DNA of 64,000 bases from Telmatactis stephensoni (taxonomy: Eukaryota; Cnidaria; Anthozoa; Actiniaria; Isophelliidae), in assembly GCA_029948255.1 (NCBI GenBank), contig JALIZF010001633.1, forward strand, positions 253,001 to 317,000, given 5' to 3'. Positions within the stretch are counted from its first letter, which is position 1. The number at the start of each line of letters is the position of its first letter. The notes beneath the pieces are model-generated. The model was not told the origin of the DNA. It saw nothing but the letters and a program-made list of their open reading frames with translations, and searched no databases. The translations under genes were made by a program, and so were the position numbers. Shown piece by piece: positions 38,601-47,300 of this stretch.

Positions 38601-39458
38601 ATACAGGTAAACCTTTACGTACAGAATCACATTAGTAGTAGTAGTAAAGTACTGGATGTACTACTAGAACGAATTGACCCTTCATACAGGTAAACCTTTA
38701 CGTACAGAATCACATTAGTAGTAGTAAAGTACTGGATGTACTAGAACGAATTGACCCTTCATACAGGTAAACCTTTACGTACAGAATCACATTAGTAGTA
38801 GTAGTAAAGTACTGGATGTACTAGAACGAATTGACCCTTCATACAGGTAAACTTTTACTCCCCTTCTCACCCTAACTTTGACTTTTACACAGTTTATGTT
38901 TATTCTTACTGCGCATGCTTATAACTTTGCTCTGGCGATGTCGATGAGCATGCGCAGTAAGAAAGAACGGCTCTGGGAACAAGATTGTTCACACTGATCT
39001 GGAAAACAGTGACATGCGTACAAAGTTTCATTGTCCCCTGCCTGTTTCCTAAATCCTTCCAATGAACCGTAACGCAGTGATGAGGGGGTACTGTGTTATG
39101 GGGGGAGGGGAGTGTTTTATGGGTTTTTGTTTCCATACTTGAATCAACATTTATAAGGAAATCTCCCTCCATTAGATCTCTGTAACAAGATATTTTAAAA
39201 GTACATCTACATCAATAATTGACGGAAAGGATTAAAAATAATTTCAAGGTCAACCGTAAAAACCACACTCTTAGAAAGTAACTCGAATTTCCCCTACTCT
39301 TTAGTTATTAATGACCAGTTTAGGATTATTTGTTTTGAATGCGGTACATTTTTTATGCTTACAGACATTTTGCTGGCATCTATCGATCTTTGTGGGGACT
39401 TGTTAGTTGTGATGGTAAAGCATTCCCTTCAGTCGTACTTGACAACACCTCAGATTAA
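28580..39458 (+). CDS. TEDC2: TEDC2 (tubulin epsilon and delta complex protein 2), ten exons
   Basis: Centriole protein family that acts with delta- and epsilon-tubulin to stabilise triplet microtubules. Exons: 28580-28638, 28708-28806, 29653-29744, 30228-30310, 30708-30774, 31490-31804, 32112-32819, 36746-36939, 38251-38375, 39365-39458 (stop TAA 39456-39458). All phases join, giving about 611 residues. Match to recalled vertebrate TEDC2: an N-terminal coiled helix (LNEDLKQWYKACIQQR), IELLDKILAKAQKAREI, a Lys/Thr-rich linker, SSFLLEEDGHMLTLPVKYRK, then WQNVYKCYRHWQILL. The C-terminal exons give DKELRMLSESVHNLQLSQVD and HFAGIYRSLWGLVSCDGK, aligning with the family's last 90 residues. Exon 7 to exon 8 joins phase 1 to phase 1 (GCC, Ala) across a 3.9-kb intron that contains a complete kelch-like gene. 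Exon 8 has a run of cysteines (WCPCGGCV). The ATG is the first in a clean ACATGG context. Family sure at about 0.8; exon 8 rests on phase, acceptor quality and fit. Confidence 0.78.
29263..29283 (+). repeat. Poly-G run with upstream CTTCAGGGG repeats in TEDC2 intron 2
   Basis: A G run of about 21, preceded at 29020-29165 by five or six scattered copies of TTCAGGG(G) spaced 25-40 bp apart. No coding value. The spacing suggests a degraded tandem array. Confidence 0.5.
29588..29652 (+). repeat. CT dinucleotide array serving as polypyrimidine tract of TEDC2 exon 3
   Basis: About 30 CT repeats run directly into the acceptor CCAG at 29649-29652. Microsatellite length variation here would change the 3' splice signal. 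The Glu-Arg repeat frame on the other strand is an artefact. Confidence 0.9.
32820..33762 (+). promoter_or_regulatory. Upstream region of the nested kelch-like gene inside TEDC2 intron 7
   Basis: 943 bp between the TEDC2 exon 7 donor and the kelch-like ATG. It must contain the kelch-like gene's promoter and 5' UTR unless that gene is spliced from farther upstream. It includes a short direct repeat (CCTGAGAAACAATTTCCT region, 33315-33385). A 119-codon frame at 33416 overlaps the start and has no family features. Confidence 0.4.
33763..35526 (+). CDS. Kelch-like BTB-BACK-kelch protein, single exon, nested in TEDC2
   Basis: Substrate adaptor of the CUL3 E3 ubiquitin ligase family by architecture. 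587 residues, complete and uninterrupted. BTB at about 18-120 (RRFCDVTLVVEGRQFHAHQI, LLEYIYTGDVEV, AANYLLLPKL). BACK at about 121-225 (FAEQYNCKEL, EEEIFEAILKWI). Six kelch repeats from about 270 to 570, each with a Gly-Gly pair (ITCGG, YAIGG, YVVGG, YTIGG, YIYGG, YVLGG) and most with YDP...W. The length equals that of typical KLHL proteins (550-650 aa). ATG chosen because it begins the conserved BTB N-terminus (MDILTDNNYASSFGREL). The single-exon state and the intronic position suggest a retrocopy or an intronless KLHL clade; no poly-A tail or target duplication was found. The specific KLHL orthologue is not assigned. Confidence 0.92.
   Translation: MDILTDNNYASSFGRELNRIRQERRFCDVTLVVEGRQFHAHQIILSARSKYFYGVFTNDMLEKRSQTVSLGELSASAMESLLEYIYTGDVEVNGSNAEDLVIAANYLLLPKLKLIAGKFLEREMMASSCVYYYKFAEQYNCKELKHYASQMIKSHFGTIGHSKDFMKLGVKNLEELISGDDVVVRSEEEIFEAILKWIYDDPEGREEYFPMLFRHVRVTSMSHSYLFSSLVSNALVKSNPECLARILDANKTLLIGDGLLFEKPRKCLETHVDAIITCGGLSPDTLVRDTTYCYVPSESTWYELTPMTVKRCRHGLVACCGFLYAIGGKDEAFHETVERYDPRTNNWTSVAPLKRRVKLVGTATLDACIYVVGGIEFTTDEGRRRCDTVQKYDPVTNMWSLVTSLDSRRSSVCCVSDERFLYTIGGLGDEGFLDSLERYDPKLDTWRHLAPMSEKRGCACGVYSRGKIYIYGGTVDAFSRQSKRSCEMYDVNLDQWFSIPPMRIPRFHAGAVLLRDCVYVLGGIGTDNMNHESNKVVECYNIKMNKWVKEHSIPYEETYLRCCPVSLYKGLIRTLPKLASRTASISS
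35527..36745 (+). other. Remainder of TEDC2 intron 7, kelch-like 3' UTR and repeats
   Basis: The kelch-like 3' UTR probably occupies the first few hundred bases. At 35980-36230 there is repeated CAAGTAT/CAAGAAAACTTGC-type sequence and a short TA run (36108-36121). The right end is a strong polypyrimidine tract before the acceptor CTCAG (36741-36745). No gene seen apart from these. Confidence 0.45.
37051..37186. mobile_element. Family A MITE copy in TEDC2 intron 8
   Basis: Diverged copy of the element at 14785: the right end CACAGTCATACGAAA, internal CCGTGACCGTG motifs and the core GATGTCTATAAAAACATTT are retained. The left end is mutated (ATGTGAGTGTGA). Confidence 0.75.
37239..37446 (+). repeat. 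26-bp minisatellite, eight near-identical copies
   Basis: Eight tandem copies of a 26-base unit beginning TGTCCAGTCCTTTCTAGTCT, differing by a single base in one copy. Very low divergence indicates recent expansion or frequent homogenisation. Intronic (TEDC2 intron 8). Confidence 0.9.
37851..38018. mobile_element. Foldback MITE with arms of about 65 bp
   Basis: GTTCAATAGACCTTCC at 37851 pairs with GGAAAGGTCTATTGAAC ending at 38018. The complementarity continues through ATGACTGATACGAAACAATA and CTCGAGGCTG to a central loop near 37925-37945. Mismatches are scattered. Lies in TEDC2 intron 8. Confidence 0.75.
38079..38209. mobile_element. Family A MITE copy, opposite orientation, TEDC2 intron 8
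   Basis: Begins TTTCGTATGACTGGG and ends TTTCACACTCATACGAAA. The internal core is the reverse complement of the copy at 37051 (AAATGTTTTTATAGACATTA). Thus two copies of this family lie in inverted orientation about 0.9 kb apart in one intron. Confidence 0.8.
38376..38846 (+). repeat. Tandem array of a partial TEDC2 exon plus its splice donor
   Basis: Six units of 77, 77, 77, 83, 77 and 80 bp follow exon 9. Each repeats the last 59 bp of the exon (AATCACATTAGTAGTAGTAA to TTCATACAG), then GTAAACCTTTACGTACAG. Each unit therefore has its own intact donor (TACAG/GTAAAC) and a plausible acceptor (TTTACGTACAG). Length differences are multiples of three, due to extra GTA or CTA triplets. Translating through the array meets a stop at once (TAC AGG TAA), so the first donor at 38376 is taken as the functional one. 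Confidence 0.9.
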
Positions 39459-40499
39459 ATAGACCTTGCTGAGTAAGTGTGATAAGTAATAACACAAAAT
39501 ATTTATATGAGGGTAAATTTGGACAGGGATAATTGACAAATCGCTCAAATTTTGACAACTGACAAATTTAACTGACAACTGACATTTATATCCCCCATGC
39601 AGACCCTGGATGACGATGGATAAAATGTATATTATAATGATTAAGATGGAATTGACGATGATGGTGGTGATGTATACAAGGAGTGAAACACCAGCTACAA
39701 GGGTGATTAGAATAAAACCAAGATTTGGATTATCGTTCTTACGACAACTAACTGACTTCTTTTGCCATTTTCAGAGCGAGATTCATGATGTAACTGAACT
39801 ACTTGTTACACAAGATAAACTAAAAATGTAAAAGTAAAAAAACAGGGCTCTATTTAAACTAGCCATACTAAACTAGATGTATAAATATTGATGAAAATAA
39901 AAATAAATGTCATTTCTTAGCTGTAAACATTTTAACAAATTGAAGTGGTTTTGATTGAAAGCCTTGGATTGATATTGGCTTAATATTTAATGTGATTATT
40001 AAAACACTGCCAAACCAGTGCAGACATTTTGGTACTTGATTAACCAATCACAATGCACAACGCTTATGCCAACCTGTATTTTGGGATAAACAGGGGGGTG
40101 CTAACTGGTTATAATTTATCTCACTACTCTCCTCCCCTAGGGGTACTCTGGATGACATTTCGGTTAAAGTTATATAGTTTGTATATAACTGAAGTCCGTA
40201 TAGACTGCAAGAATCCGTTGCTAAAGTTGAAAAGAAATCGAAATAACAATAGTTCCTATCCGCAGCTGTCTCCTTCGCAACGAGAGCCGTGAGATTAGTA
40301 ACGGTTGTGAAGATGACTAAATCGTATTCCCCTCTCCCCCCTGACATTGAGTGTCGCTTTGGTGTGGTTTTAAAGGAGGGGCTTATATCATTCACATCAA
40401 AGATTTAATCAATCAAGAGAAGACAAGCAAACACAGCTCTAGCTTGCAAGGACTGGTCTGCAACAAGGAACCTGCCGTTGTACATTTATTCGATACACT
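39459..40499. other. Intergenic stretch, TEDC2 3' UTR and no further gene recognised
   Basis: TEDC2 3' UTR probably ends near the AATAAA motifs at about 39895-39905. A small frame ending SEIHDVTELLVTQ at 39775-39831 sits after a CAG and could be an alternative last exon, but nothing supports it. The rest shows no gene. Confidence 0.4.
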
Positions 40500-40715
40500 A
40501 TGTTGTTTGGATTAATTCTGTCTGTTCTGTTGGCCACACTTGGCAGGTATATCGCAAAGCGTTGGTTCTTGTATCTCATGTTAACAATCATTGGTTCTGA
40601 AATTGGTCTTCTTATTAACGCTATGCAAAAACAAGAGAAAGGTTCTGGTGCCTTGGGAACAGCAAGACCACCTAAAAGCCCTGAGAAAACAGAAGCGCCC
40701 GCTGGAGGAAAGTGA
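40500..40715 (+). CDS. Possible small two-helix membrane protein, 71 aa
   Basis: Short frame with two hydrophobic segments: residues 1-16 (MLFGLILSVLLATLG) and 22-40 (WFLYLMLTIIGSEIGLLI), separated by RYIAKR. A hydrophilic tail rich in Lys, Gly and Pro (PPKSPEKTEAPAGGK) follows. The pattern of two helices plus a charged tail is more protein-like than the surrounding noise. A polyadenylation signal (AATAAA, 41166) follows at a reasonable distance. The start context is poor, no homologue was recognised, and a 218-codon frame runs antisense across it. Tentative. Confidence 0.4.
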   Translation: MLFGLILSVLLATLGRYIAKRWFLYLMLTIIGSEIGLLINAMQKQEKGSGALGTARPPKSPEKTEAPAGGK

Positions 40716-41487
40716 CTACGCAAACTAAAACATTTAGTCAAGTCTTTGTTATCGTCTAAGAATATTGTATTTACTTTGTGGAGTTTTGCACCTGTTCTAT
40801 CTAAAGGAAAACATTTGTGGAAGACTTTTTTTGAAGAAGGACTATCTACATCATAGAACTGACACTTTATAAGATATTCGAGAATCAAAAAAGTGCCTTC
40901 AAGGTCGAGTAACATCAGGAATCCGCGAGAAATATTCGCTGTGTCAGTTTGATTTAAAAAGATACTTTTTGCACTTGTGTGAATCCACCTACCAAGGAAC
41001 TGGTCTGAAAGGACTTTTAGTAAAAAGCAAGTAGTTGATAGAAGTTTTACTAATGTATCAATTATCATTGTTTTGATGTATAGTGTATAGTACATGTCAC
41101 TGATAATTTATCAGCATCTGTTTATGTATATCTTAAATATATGATAAGTTTAACTGTACATTGAAAATAAATCCTTTTTTGGAGCATCAAGTACTCAGTA
41201 TATAGTTGAGTTGTCATGGTATTCTTAACTAAAGCTTTATTTCTACCAGAACAAAGCGCGGCAAATGGCATATTTTAACTTGTGTATAGCAGGTTGTACC
41301 GGTATCGCGGTAGGGATGTGGTCACAGCTCCAATGAAATACAAGCAACCCGGCTTTAGGATTAGACATACAAATTAAAGTAATGCTGATAAACTTGTAAA
41401 AACTATTTATAACTTGCAATTTACTAACAAGTTTTGCCGTCGTAGACTTTACAAATAAATAAAGTAGAAATAGAAGTTACCAGGAGT

Positions 41488-41660
41488 AAGTGTAGCTCAG
41501 TTGGTTAGTGCGCGGCGTCCCAAGCGAGAGGTTCGAGTTGGATTCCCAGTGACCTCACATACTTGTTTCGACTTCTTTCCAACGCGTGTAGCTTGAATTA
41601 ACTTTAAACGGAGCACTGATGGAGAGAGGAGGTAAAATGAGCGCACCGTCGGACACGAGT
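41488..41660 (+). mobile_element. tRNA-headed SINE copy
   Basis: The head resembles a tRNA gene: an A box (TAGCTCAGTTGG, 41493-41504) and a B-box-like GGTTCGAG (41530-41537) interrupted by a few extra bases before GATTCC. No acceptor stem closes, so it is not a functional tRNA. The following body (CTTCTTTCCA ... GGAGCACTGATGGAGAGAGG ... GCGCACCGTCGG) matches the fragment at 2594-2685. Tail end not defined. Confidence 0.6.
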
Positions 41661-42072
41661 TTATTAGTCAGATGATGACTAATACTTGAAATAAGGTCCT
41701 AATACTAAACAAATAAGGTCCTTTAACTTCACCTTTACTTTGAACTGAGTCGCTACACTGAAAGGGGTTTGTTTCAGGGATATGATATGCTTCAACTAAC
41801 TCATGTTCCCGCATGTGACAAAACGCCTTCGTGGGTAGCAGCGATTCCACGTTAAAAACAGTTGTTGTGGCACATTTTTATATGCTCCATCACATAATTA
41901 GGTCCTTTTACTGACCGTCCGAAGGAGCCGTTGCAAGGCTGTCATGTTCAAGGAACTGCTCCATGTCCCCCTCCTGTTTGAACTTCTATTTCGAGGATCT
42001 TTTGAACAAGAATGAAATAGAAATCGATTGTTGATTGTGTGCAGCCGAAAAGTTTTCCAACGTTTGTTTTTG

Positions 42073-42132
42073 CTATGAGGTACGTTTACGTACTATGAGG
42101 TACGTTTACGTGCTATGAGGTACGTTTACGTG
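42073..42132 (+). repeat. Short tandem repeat, three units of CTATGAGGTACGTTTACGT(G/A)
   Basis: Three near-identical 20-bp units directly before the compound foldback at 42180. Confidence 0.85.
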
Positions 42133-42179
42133 GATGATTTCGTCACGTGACCGCGAATTAGGAAATTTTTGCCCATTTC

Positions 42180-42415
42180 CTATGATAGGAAATATCTAGG
42201 AAGAAATTGCATTTTCCTATGATAGGAACTGGACAAAATGTAGGAAAATACATTTTCCTACATATTTCCTAGATACTTCCTATCATAAGAAATTGCATTT
42301 TCCTAGATATTTCCTACCTTTTCATTTTCCTATCATAGGAAATATGTAGGAAAATGCAATTTCCTACATTTTGTCCAGTTCCTATGATAGGAAAATGCAA
42401 TTTCCCAGATATTTG
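42180..42415. repeat. Compound foldback built from TCCTATGATAGGA palindromes
   Basis: Arms 42211-42270 and 42337-42396 are reverse complements over about 60 bp with roughly three mismatches. Within each arm the short palindrome TCCTATGATAGGA and the motif TAGGAAA recur, and additional TTTCCTAGATA units sit in the loop. Non-coding. Probably a non-autonomous DNA element; no target duplication found. Confidence 0.75.
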
Positions 42416-43746
42416 GAGAAATGCATTTTTGTCTTGACCCCGCAGGGGATTGGGCACTAGCGTCACAAGGAGCGTCCGTTGGGTGCCCTTTGTGCTTCCG
42501 AGTCTTGCATATAGTGGCACAAAAATCATCTAAAATACTACTAAATTAATTAGCACTTCACAAATATAAACACATATATCTTCAGGGAGCTTCAAAGATT
42601 ACATACAGCGTCAGTTTGTGGTAAATCCAAGCATTTTTGCACACGTACTTGTTTTACCTTGAGACAAACTCTGACTGTTCATCATACTCGACGCGACAAA
42701 GATCAATATTTCATTGTTCAAGGTAAGGCAATCTGTCTATAAAGTTTTCTGGATATTTTATTTTTTATTGTCAAGACAAAATTTTTGTTCGTTTGTTGAT
42801 TTCTCAATGCACAGGTAACCCGTTTTGGTTGCTTTTTGATGGCCGTTTCATCGGGATACCTGTGCTAATTTTTGTGTCCATTTTGTGAAGATGTCGATGT
42901 TTAAGAGGTTGATTCATCAGTTTTATATTCTCGAGGAATGTGAAATATTTGAATTGTTCGCCATGTAAGACACTAGGCAGTACTTAGGATTGTTTTCTGT
43001 GTGATAATAGTGAAAGATGGTCGAGATTTAGATAGATTGTTGTTGATGGTTCCATCCTTTGCTAGCTGGTAGATGCAGTTTTGGCGGGCTTTATGTTTGG
43101 ATTATCTTGTTTGGTTATCGAATCACTTGGTTTTTAGTAGTTACCCTAACAGTGTATGCTGGGTGTTTTTGTTTGTCCTGGATTTTCGTTTTGAATTCAA
43201 TTTTCTTGAGCCTTGATTTTTGGACTTTTTGTTGTATTGTGTCTTCATTTGCTGTAGTTTTGTCCCTTCTTGATCGGATCAGAAATTCAAATTCAGGCGA
43301 ACAATGAGAACTTGTGTGTGATTGTGCCATCGATATATAGCTGTAATGATATTGTGATTGAACCCTGATGTGTGATTTGATTAAAAAAAGGTAGACAATT
43401 TGCATCAAAATTTGCTGCATTTTCTGTAAGATGTGTGATTGTTAATTCAGGGTCCCCTATACCTTTTGCGTGAAACGTGAATGGCTGATTTATTGGCTGC
43501 ACTAGTAATGATATTGGATTTTAATGTTTTATCTTATGGATGCACTGCATAATCATATCTGGAGTAGCAAAATGTCTCAGTCGCATGGTGTTTATAATCC
43601 ACTTGCTTCTTTAAAATCATCTTATAATACACTATACAAAATTACTCGATTCTGATTGGACAAGAGGAGTACAATTATATCGTTAATTGTACTCTGTAGA
43701 GTACCTATTAAGTCGCTATGGCAACGATAGTGTATTATAAATAAAA

Positions 43747-43910
43747 AATCGCACGATCTTCTCGTACAATTCAGAATTAATAGTTACTCGTAATGTTTTG
43801 AAAACTCTCAAATAGGACTCGCCTAAAGGCTCGTCCTATTTTGAGAACTTTCAAAACATTACTCGTACCTATTAATTCCGAATTGTACTCAAGATCGTGC
43901 GATTTCCTAT
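43747..43910. mobile_element. Foldback MITE with CTCGCCTAAAGGCTCG core
   Basis: AAATCGCACGATCTTCTCGT ... TAATGTTTTGAAAACTCTCA at the left pairs with the right half through AAATCGCACGATCTTGAGTA on the opposite strand. The centre (43818-43833) is CTCGCCTAAAGGCTCG. A nearby inverted pair TATAATACACTAT (43623-43635) and ATAGTGTATTATA (43727-43739) lies on its left and may belong to the same insertion. Confidence 0.75.
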
Positions 43911-43975
43911 ACAAATCAACAGATTTCCTGGTGTTCCTAGGCTTCTATGTTCAATGATTTATGTACAGTATAAAG

Positions 43976-44255
43976 AACGAGAGAGAGTGTTTTATCGGAT
44001 ATAAAGATCCGAGCCGTAGGCGAGGATCTTTATACCGTTAAAACACGATCTCGAGTTCTTTATACGGCTTAAAAAACTCCAACACATATTAGAGTTGTTC
44101 TCTAAAAGAAATTCAAAAATATCTTCATTTATCTTGGAGAAAATCGAGGTTAAAGTTGATGTAAATTAGGCCGAATCTTTATCAGATATAAAGACACTCG
44201 TCACGGTGGCGATTTTCATTGTGTTTGCCTTATGAATTATTAATGAGTTTTTTAA
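43976..44255 (+). mobile_element. Foldback-headed element, family B, copy 1
   Basis: The head 43976-44070 is a palindrome (GTGTTTTATCGGATATAAAG / TTTATACCGTTAAAACAC) around GAGCCGTAGGCGAG (44011-44024). A 180-bp non-palindromic tail (44077-44255) follows, ending near ATGAATTATTAATGAG. The tail is also found, reversed, at 57331-57510. Confidence 0.75.
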
Positions 44256-44395
44256 CAGTGTTTATGAAGTTGGCTTCCAAACAAATCCCATTTCTTCCAT
44301 GGGAAGACCTTAGAATAGAAATAAAGAGACAAAAGCATAATGATTATCCTCCCCTAAATTTGTCCCTGTACTCAGTGTTCTTTCACCTTTTATAG

Positions 44396-47300
44396 ATGTC
44401 AGACATCATCTCTGCTGCATTAGCAAAGGAAAATATTTCATCTACTGACAGTAATAATGATGTTACTGACAGTGTCCAACAACCAACTGCATCAAAGACT
44501 GATGATAACACTGTAGAAAAGGAACCAATAAATGGAAGTTCAAAGCCTGAAACAGTTCCAAACAGTGATATCAGCTCAAATACTGACAAGACAACATCAC
44601 AGGATGCTGAGAATCAAATTGCAGCAGTTTTGACACACATGCAGAACTCTGGTGAAAACGAGAAGAGTGGAGAAGGCAATCAAGAGAGTTTTGAGCCCAG
44701 TATTGCTGTTATTATGCAAGATGAGAGTGCTGTTTCCAACACTGAAAACCCTACAAGTCAAGCTCAAGTGGGTATCCATGTCGCACAATAAACAATAATT
44801 ATTATACATGAGGTTTTGACAACAATGTCAAGTTACAGTAAGTGTTATTGACCAAAGTCATAGGCTGAGGCCAATAACATTTGATCAGACCTTGATAGTT
44901 CCAGATATCATCAAAACCAAATTCAACAATTGTTTTATTATACATTGTCTGTGTGAGAATGAAAATGTAGTGACCTACAGTTAACAATAAATCCACTGCC
45001 CTAAACAGGCTTGTATATTTTGTAGATAACACCCTATAGATAACCACACTGAAAGATCACAGGAATGCACTGATAATTAGAATTACCTATAGGCTCTTGA
45101 CCAATGAAAATACAGATATGACTACATTGTATAATACTAGTTTCAAGTAGTTCATGACAATGGACTTTATTGTTTAATAGGTGCAGCTTACACCAGATCA
45201 ACTTGAAGTGATGCAATCAGGTCAAATTCCAAGCCAAGCGTCCTTGTATACTTTGGGGAATATTGTTCTTATCTTATCACCTGATGTGATGGCATCTGGT
45301 GGACTGACTCCAGAACAGATCCAACAGATCCAGGTAAGAATGATGCAAATGATATGTTGCTCAGCTTGTACTTACAACTTTCGTAAGCACATGTACATAT
45401 GTACGTCTTCAAGATTAACATCAAGGAGTAAAACAAATATAATATGTTCATTATTTTGAGGTTTCATTTATAAGGAAATGTATGATGATTCAAGTTTTCA
45501 TTAATATATATAGAGCAGGGTTGCAAAGGGTTTAGACATGACGCATCTTCAAAATTAGCTGCGTGATTCGTGATGATTGTCCACATTAGAAGCTCGTGAT
45601 GCAGGATTTACCCACCTTATTTCTGTAATTTGTGAAAGCAAAAATTTTCCTATTTATGTGATACGTGATTGGCCAAATAATGTCTTCATGATGCATGATG
45701 GGGACCCACATTTGCCACCTTGATAAAGCAGATATCACATGGTGGGAAGATATGAAGCAAGTGGAGTGGTAAAAAAGTAGTTCAAGTGAGTGCAGTGAAT
45801 GAGTGAAATATTTTTTTTACCACAAGAAGATAAAATTCATATCTTCAAGCTCCCATGTAATTTTCTTTTTATTATATAGACAGGAGTGTTTTACTGGGAA
45901 ACATTATTAATAAAATGACCACCAAAAATAAAAACAATGTCACAGAAGATATGGAAAATATGGTACTTGGTCCCTGATGTAGTTTTGTATGAAATTTATG
46001 TGTAGTGTATTTCCTAGTAAAACACTCATGTGTTTTTAATAAAGAGGTACCAGTATCTGTATCATTCTGTATCTCTGAAGTAGTTACGTATATAGGCGCT
46101 GTGATCATTAATATTACAAAATATTGCTAAAGCTTACATTGACATTATAATGGGTTACCATTTCAGGAAAGCCAAGCCAATGCAGCTCTATCAAATATCC
46201 AAGATGGTTCTGCCATCAATCTCAATTTAGAGGGCTTAACCACCACTACACAGGCAGCTGTACAACCAACAGTAACTACAACTAAAGATAGCAGTCCATC
46301 AACCAAGAAAAAAGAAGAGACTAAAGATAAGGTGGGTACTGTGAAAAATTATATATCATTCTTTGAACATGTTTATAATCATGTATCTAATACTCTCTCA
46401 AAGACAGACACTCTTGCAGGAACACCATCTACTGTCTTTAATTTATAGAGGTGTCTGTCTGTCTCACAGAGAGTTAAAGTTACAGTGAAACAATGGATGT
46501 TTTTTGCAAAGAGGGACAATGGTGTCCATTGTAGAGAGGTGTGTAATTTATTGAGGTGTCCATTAGGATACAGTGGATATAGGGGATGGATGATTTGTTC
46601 CAAATTTTACCAGTGCCAATAAATTTTATCTTTGAATGCCAATCAATAAAAGAATTGGGAATGAGTGGAAATTGATGGTATTGTGGACTGAAATAATTTT
46701 TCTTTGATTTCAGGATAAGACTGAGGAACCAAAAATTACCAAAGATGTCCCTAAAGCAGCAGATGTTGTGGAACCCAAAGCTCCAGCAAAAACCACACCC
46801 ACACCTCAACCATTGTCAAAAGACAGCCTTAGCTCAACAGAAAAACCAAAAGAAGTTTCCACTAAGGAGAAGCCCAGTGAAGAGCAAAGCAAAAGTTTAA
46901 AAGAAACTACAAGTGACAAAACAGATAAAAGCCCTGACAAAGACAAACCAAGTGAGGGGGAGAAGAAAGGTGAAGACAAGGCTGAAACAAAGAAGGTCAG
47001 CAAACAGGATACAGACAAGAAAGCCTTCAAATGTGTTAACTGTGATGATTCATTTAACAAACAAGAAGAGCTAGACGCTCATGTCAAAACCCATAATAGA
47101 AGGAAGAGAGGAAGACAACCAACTAAAATTACTCAAGAATCTGAGTCAAAACCATCTCGGCCAAAACGTAGCAAAGCAAAGGCTGAGGATGGTGAAAATG
47201 ACAAATCTGGGGCAGAACCTTTGCAGTGTGAAGTTTGTGGTGACACTTTTAGTGCAGAACTGAAACTAAGGAAACACTTGACAACTCACAATGTTAACAA

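Larger units (their letters stand above)
42416..44395 (+). other. Upstream region and probable 5' UTR exon of the zinc-finger gene
   Basis: An acceptor (TTTTATAG, 44388-44395) lies directly before the zinc-finger ATG, so an untranslated first exon is required. A likely one ends TTCATTGTTCAAG at 42722 before GTAAGG (42723). Between them lie two foldback elements (43747-43910 and 43976-44255). Frames here have no recognisable content. Confidence 0.4.

Noticed and set aside
39610..39831. Extra exon downstream of TEDC2 (ending SEIHDVTELLVTQDKLKM)
   Set aside because: TEDC2 already ends at a family-consistent stop (39458); no matching donor or homology was seen.
40439..41095. 218-codon minus-strand ORF overlapping the small membrane protein
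   Set aside because: No domain or family pattern. It mostly lies opposite the putative 3' UTR of the plus-strand gene, and its composition is AT-rich noise. The plus-strand frame has a clearer protein-like layout.
41488..41560. Functional tRNA gene
   Set aside because: The A box is good, but the B box is interrupted and no acceptor stem can be formed. Treated as a SINE head.
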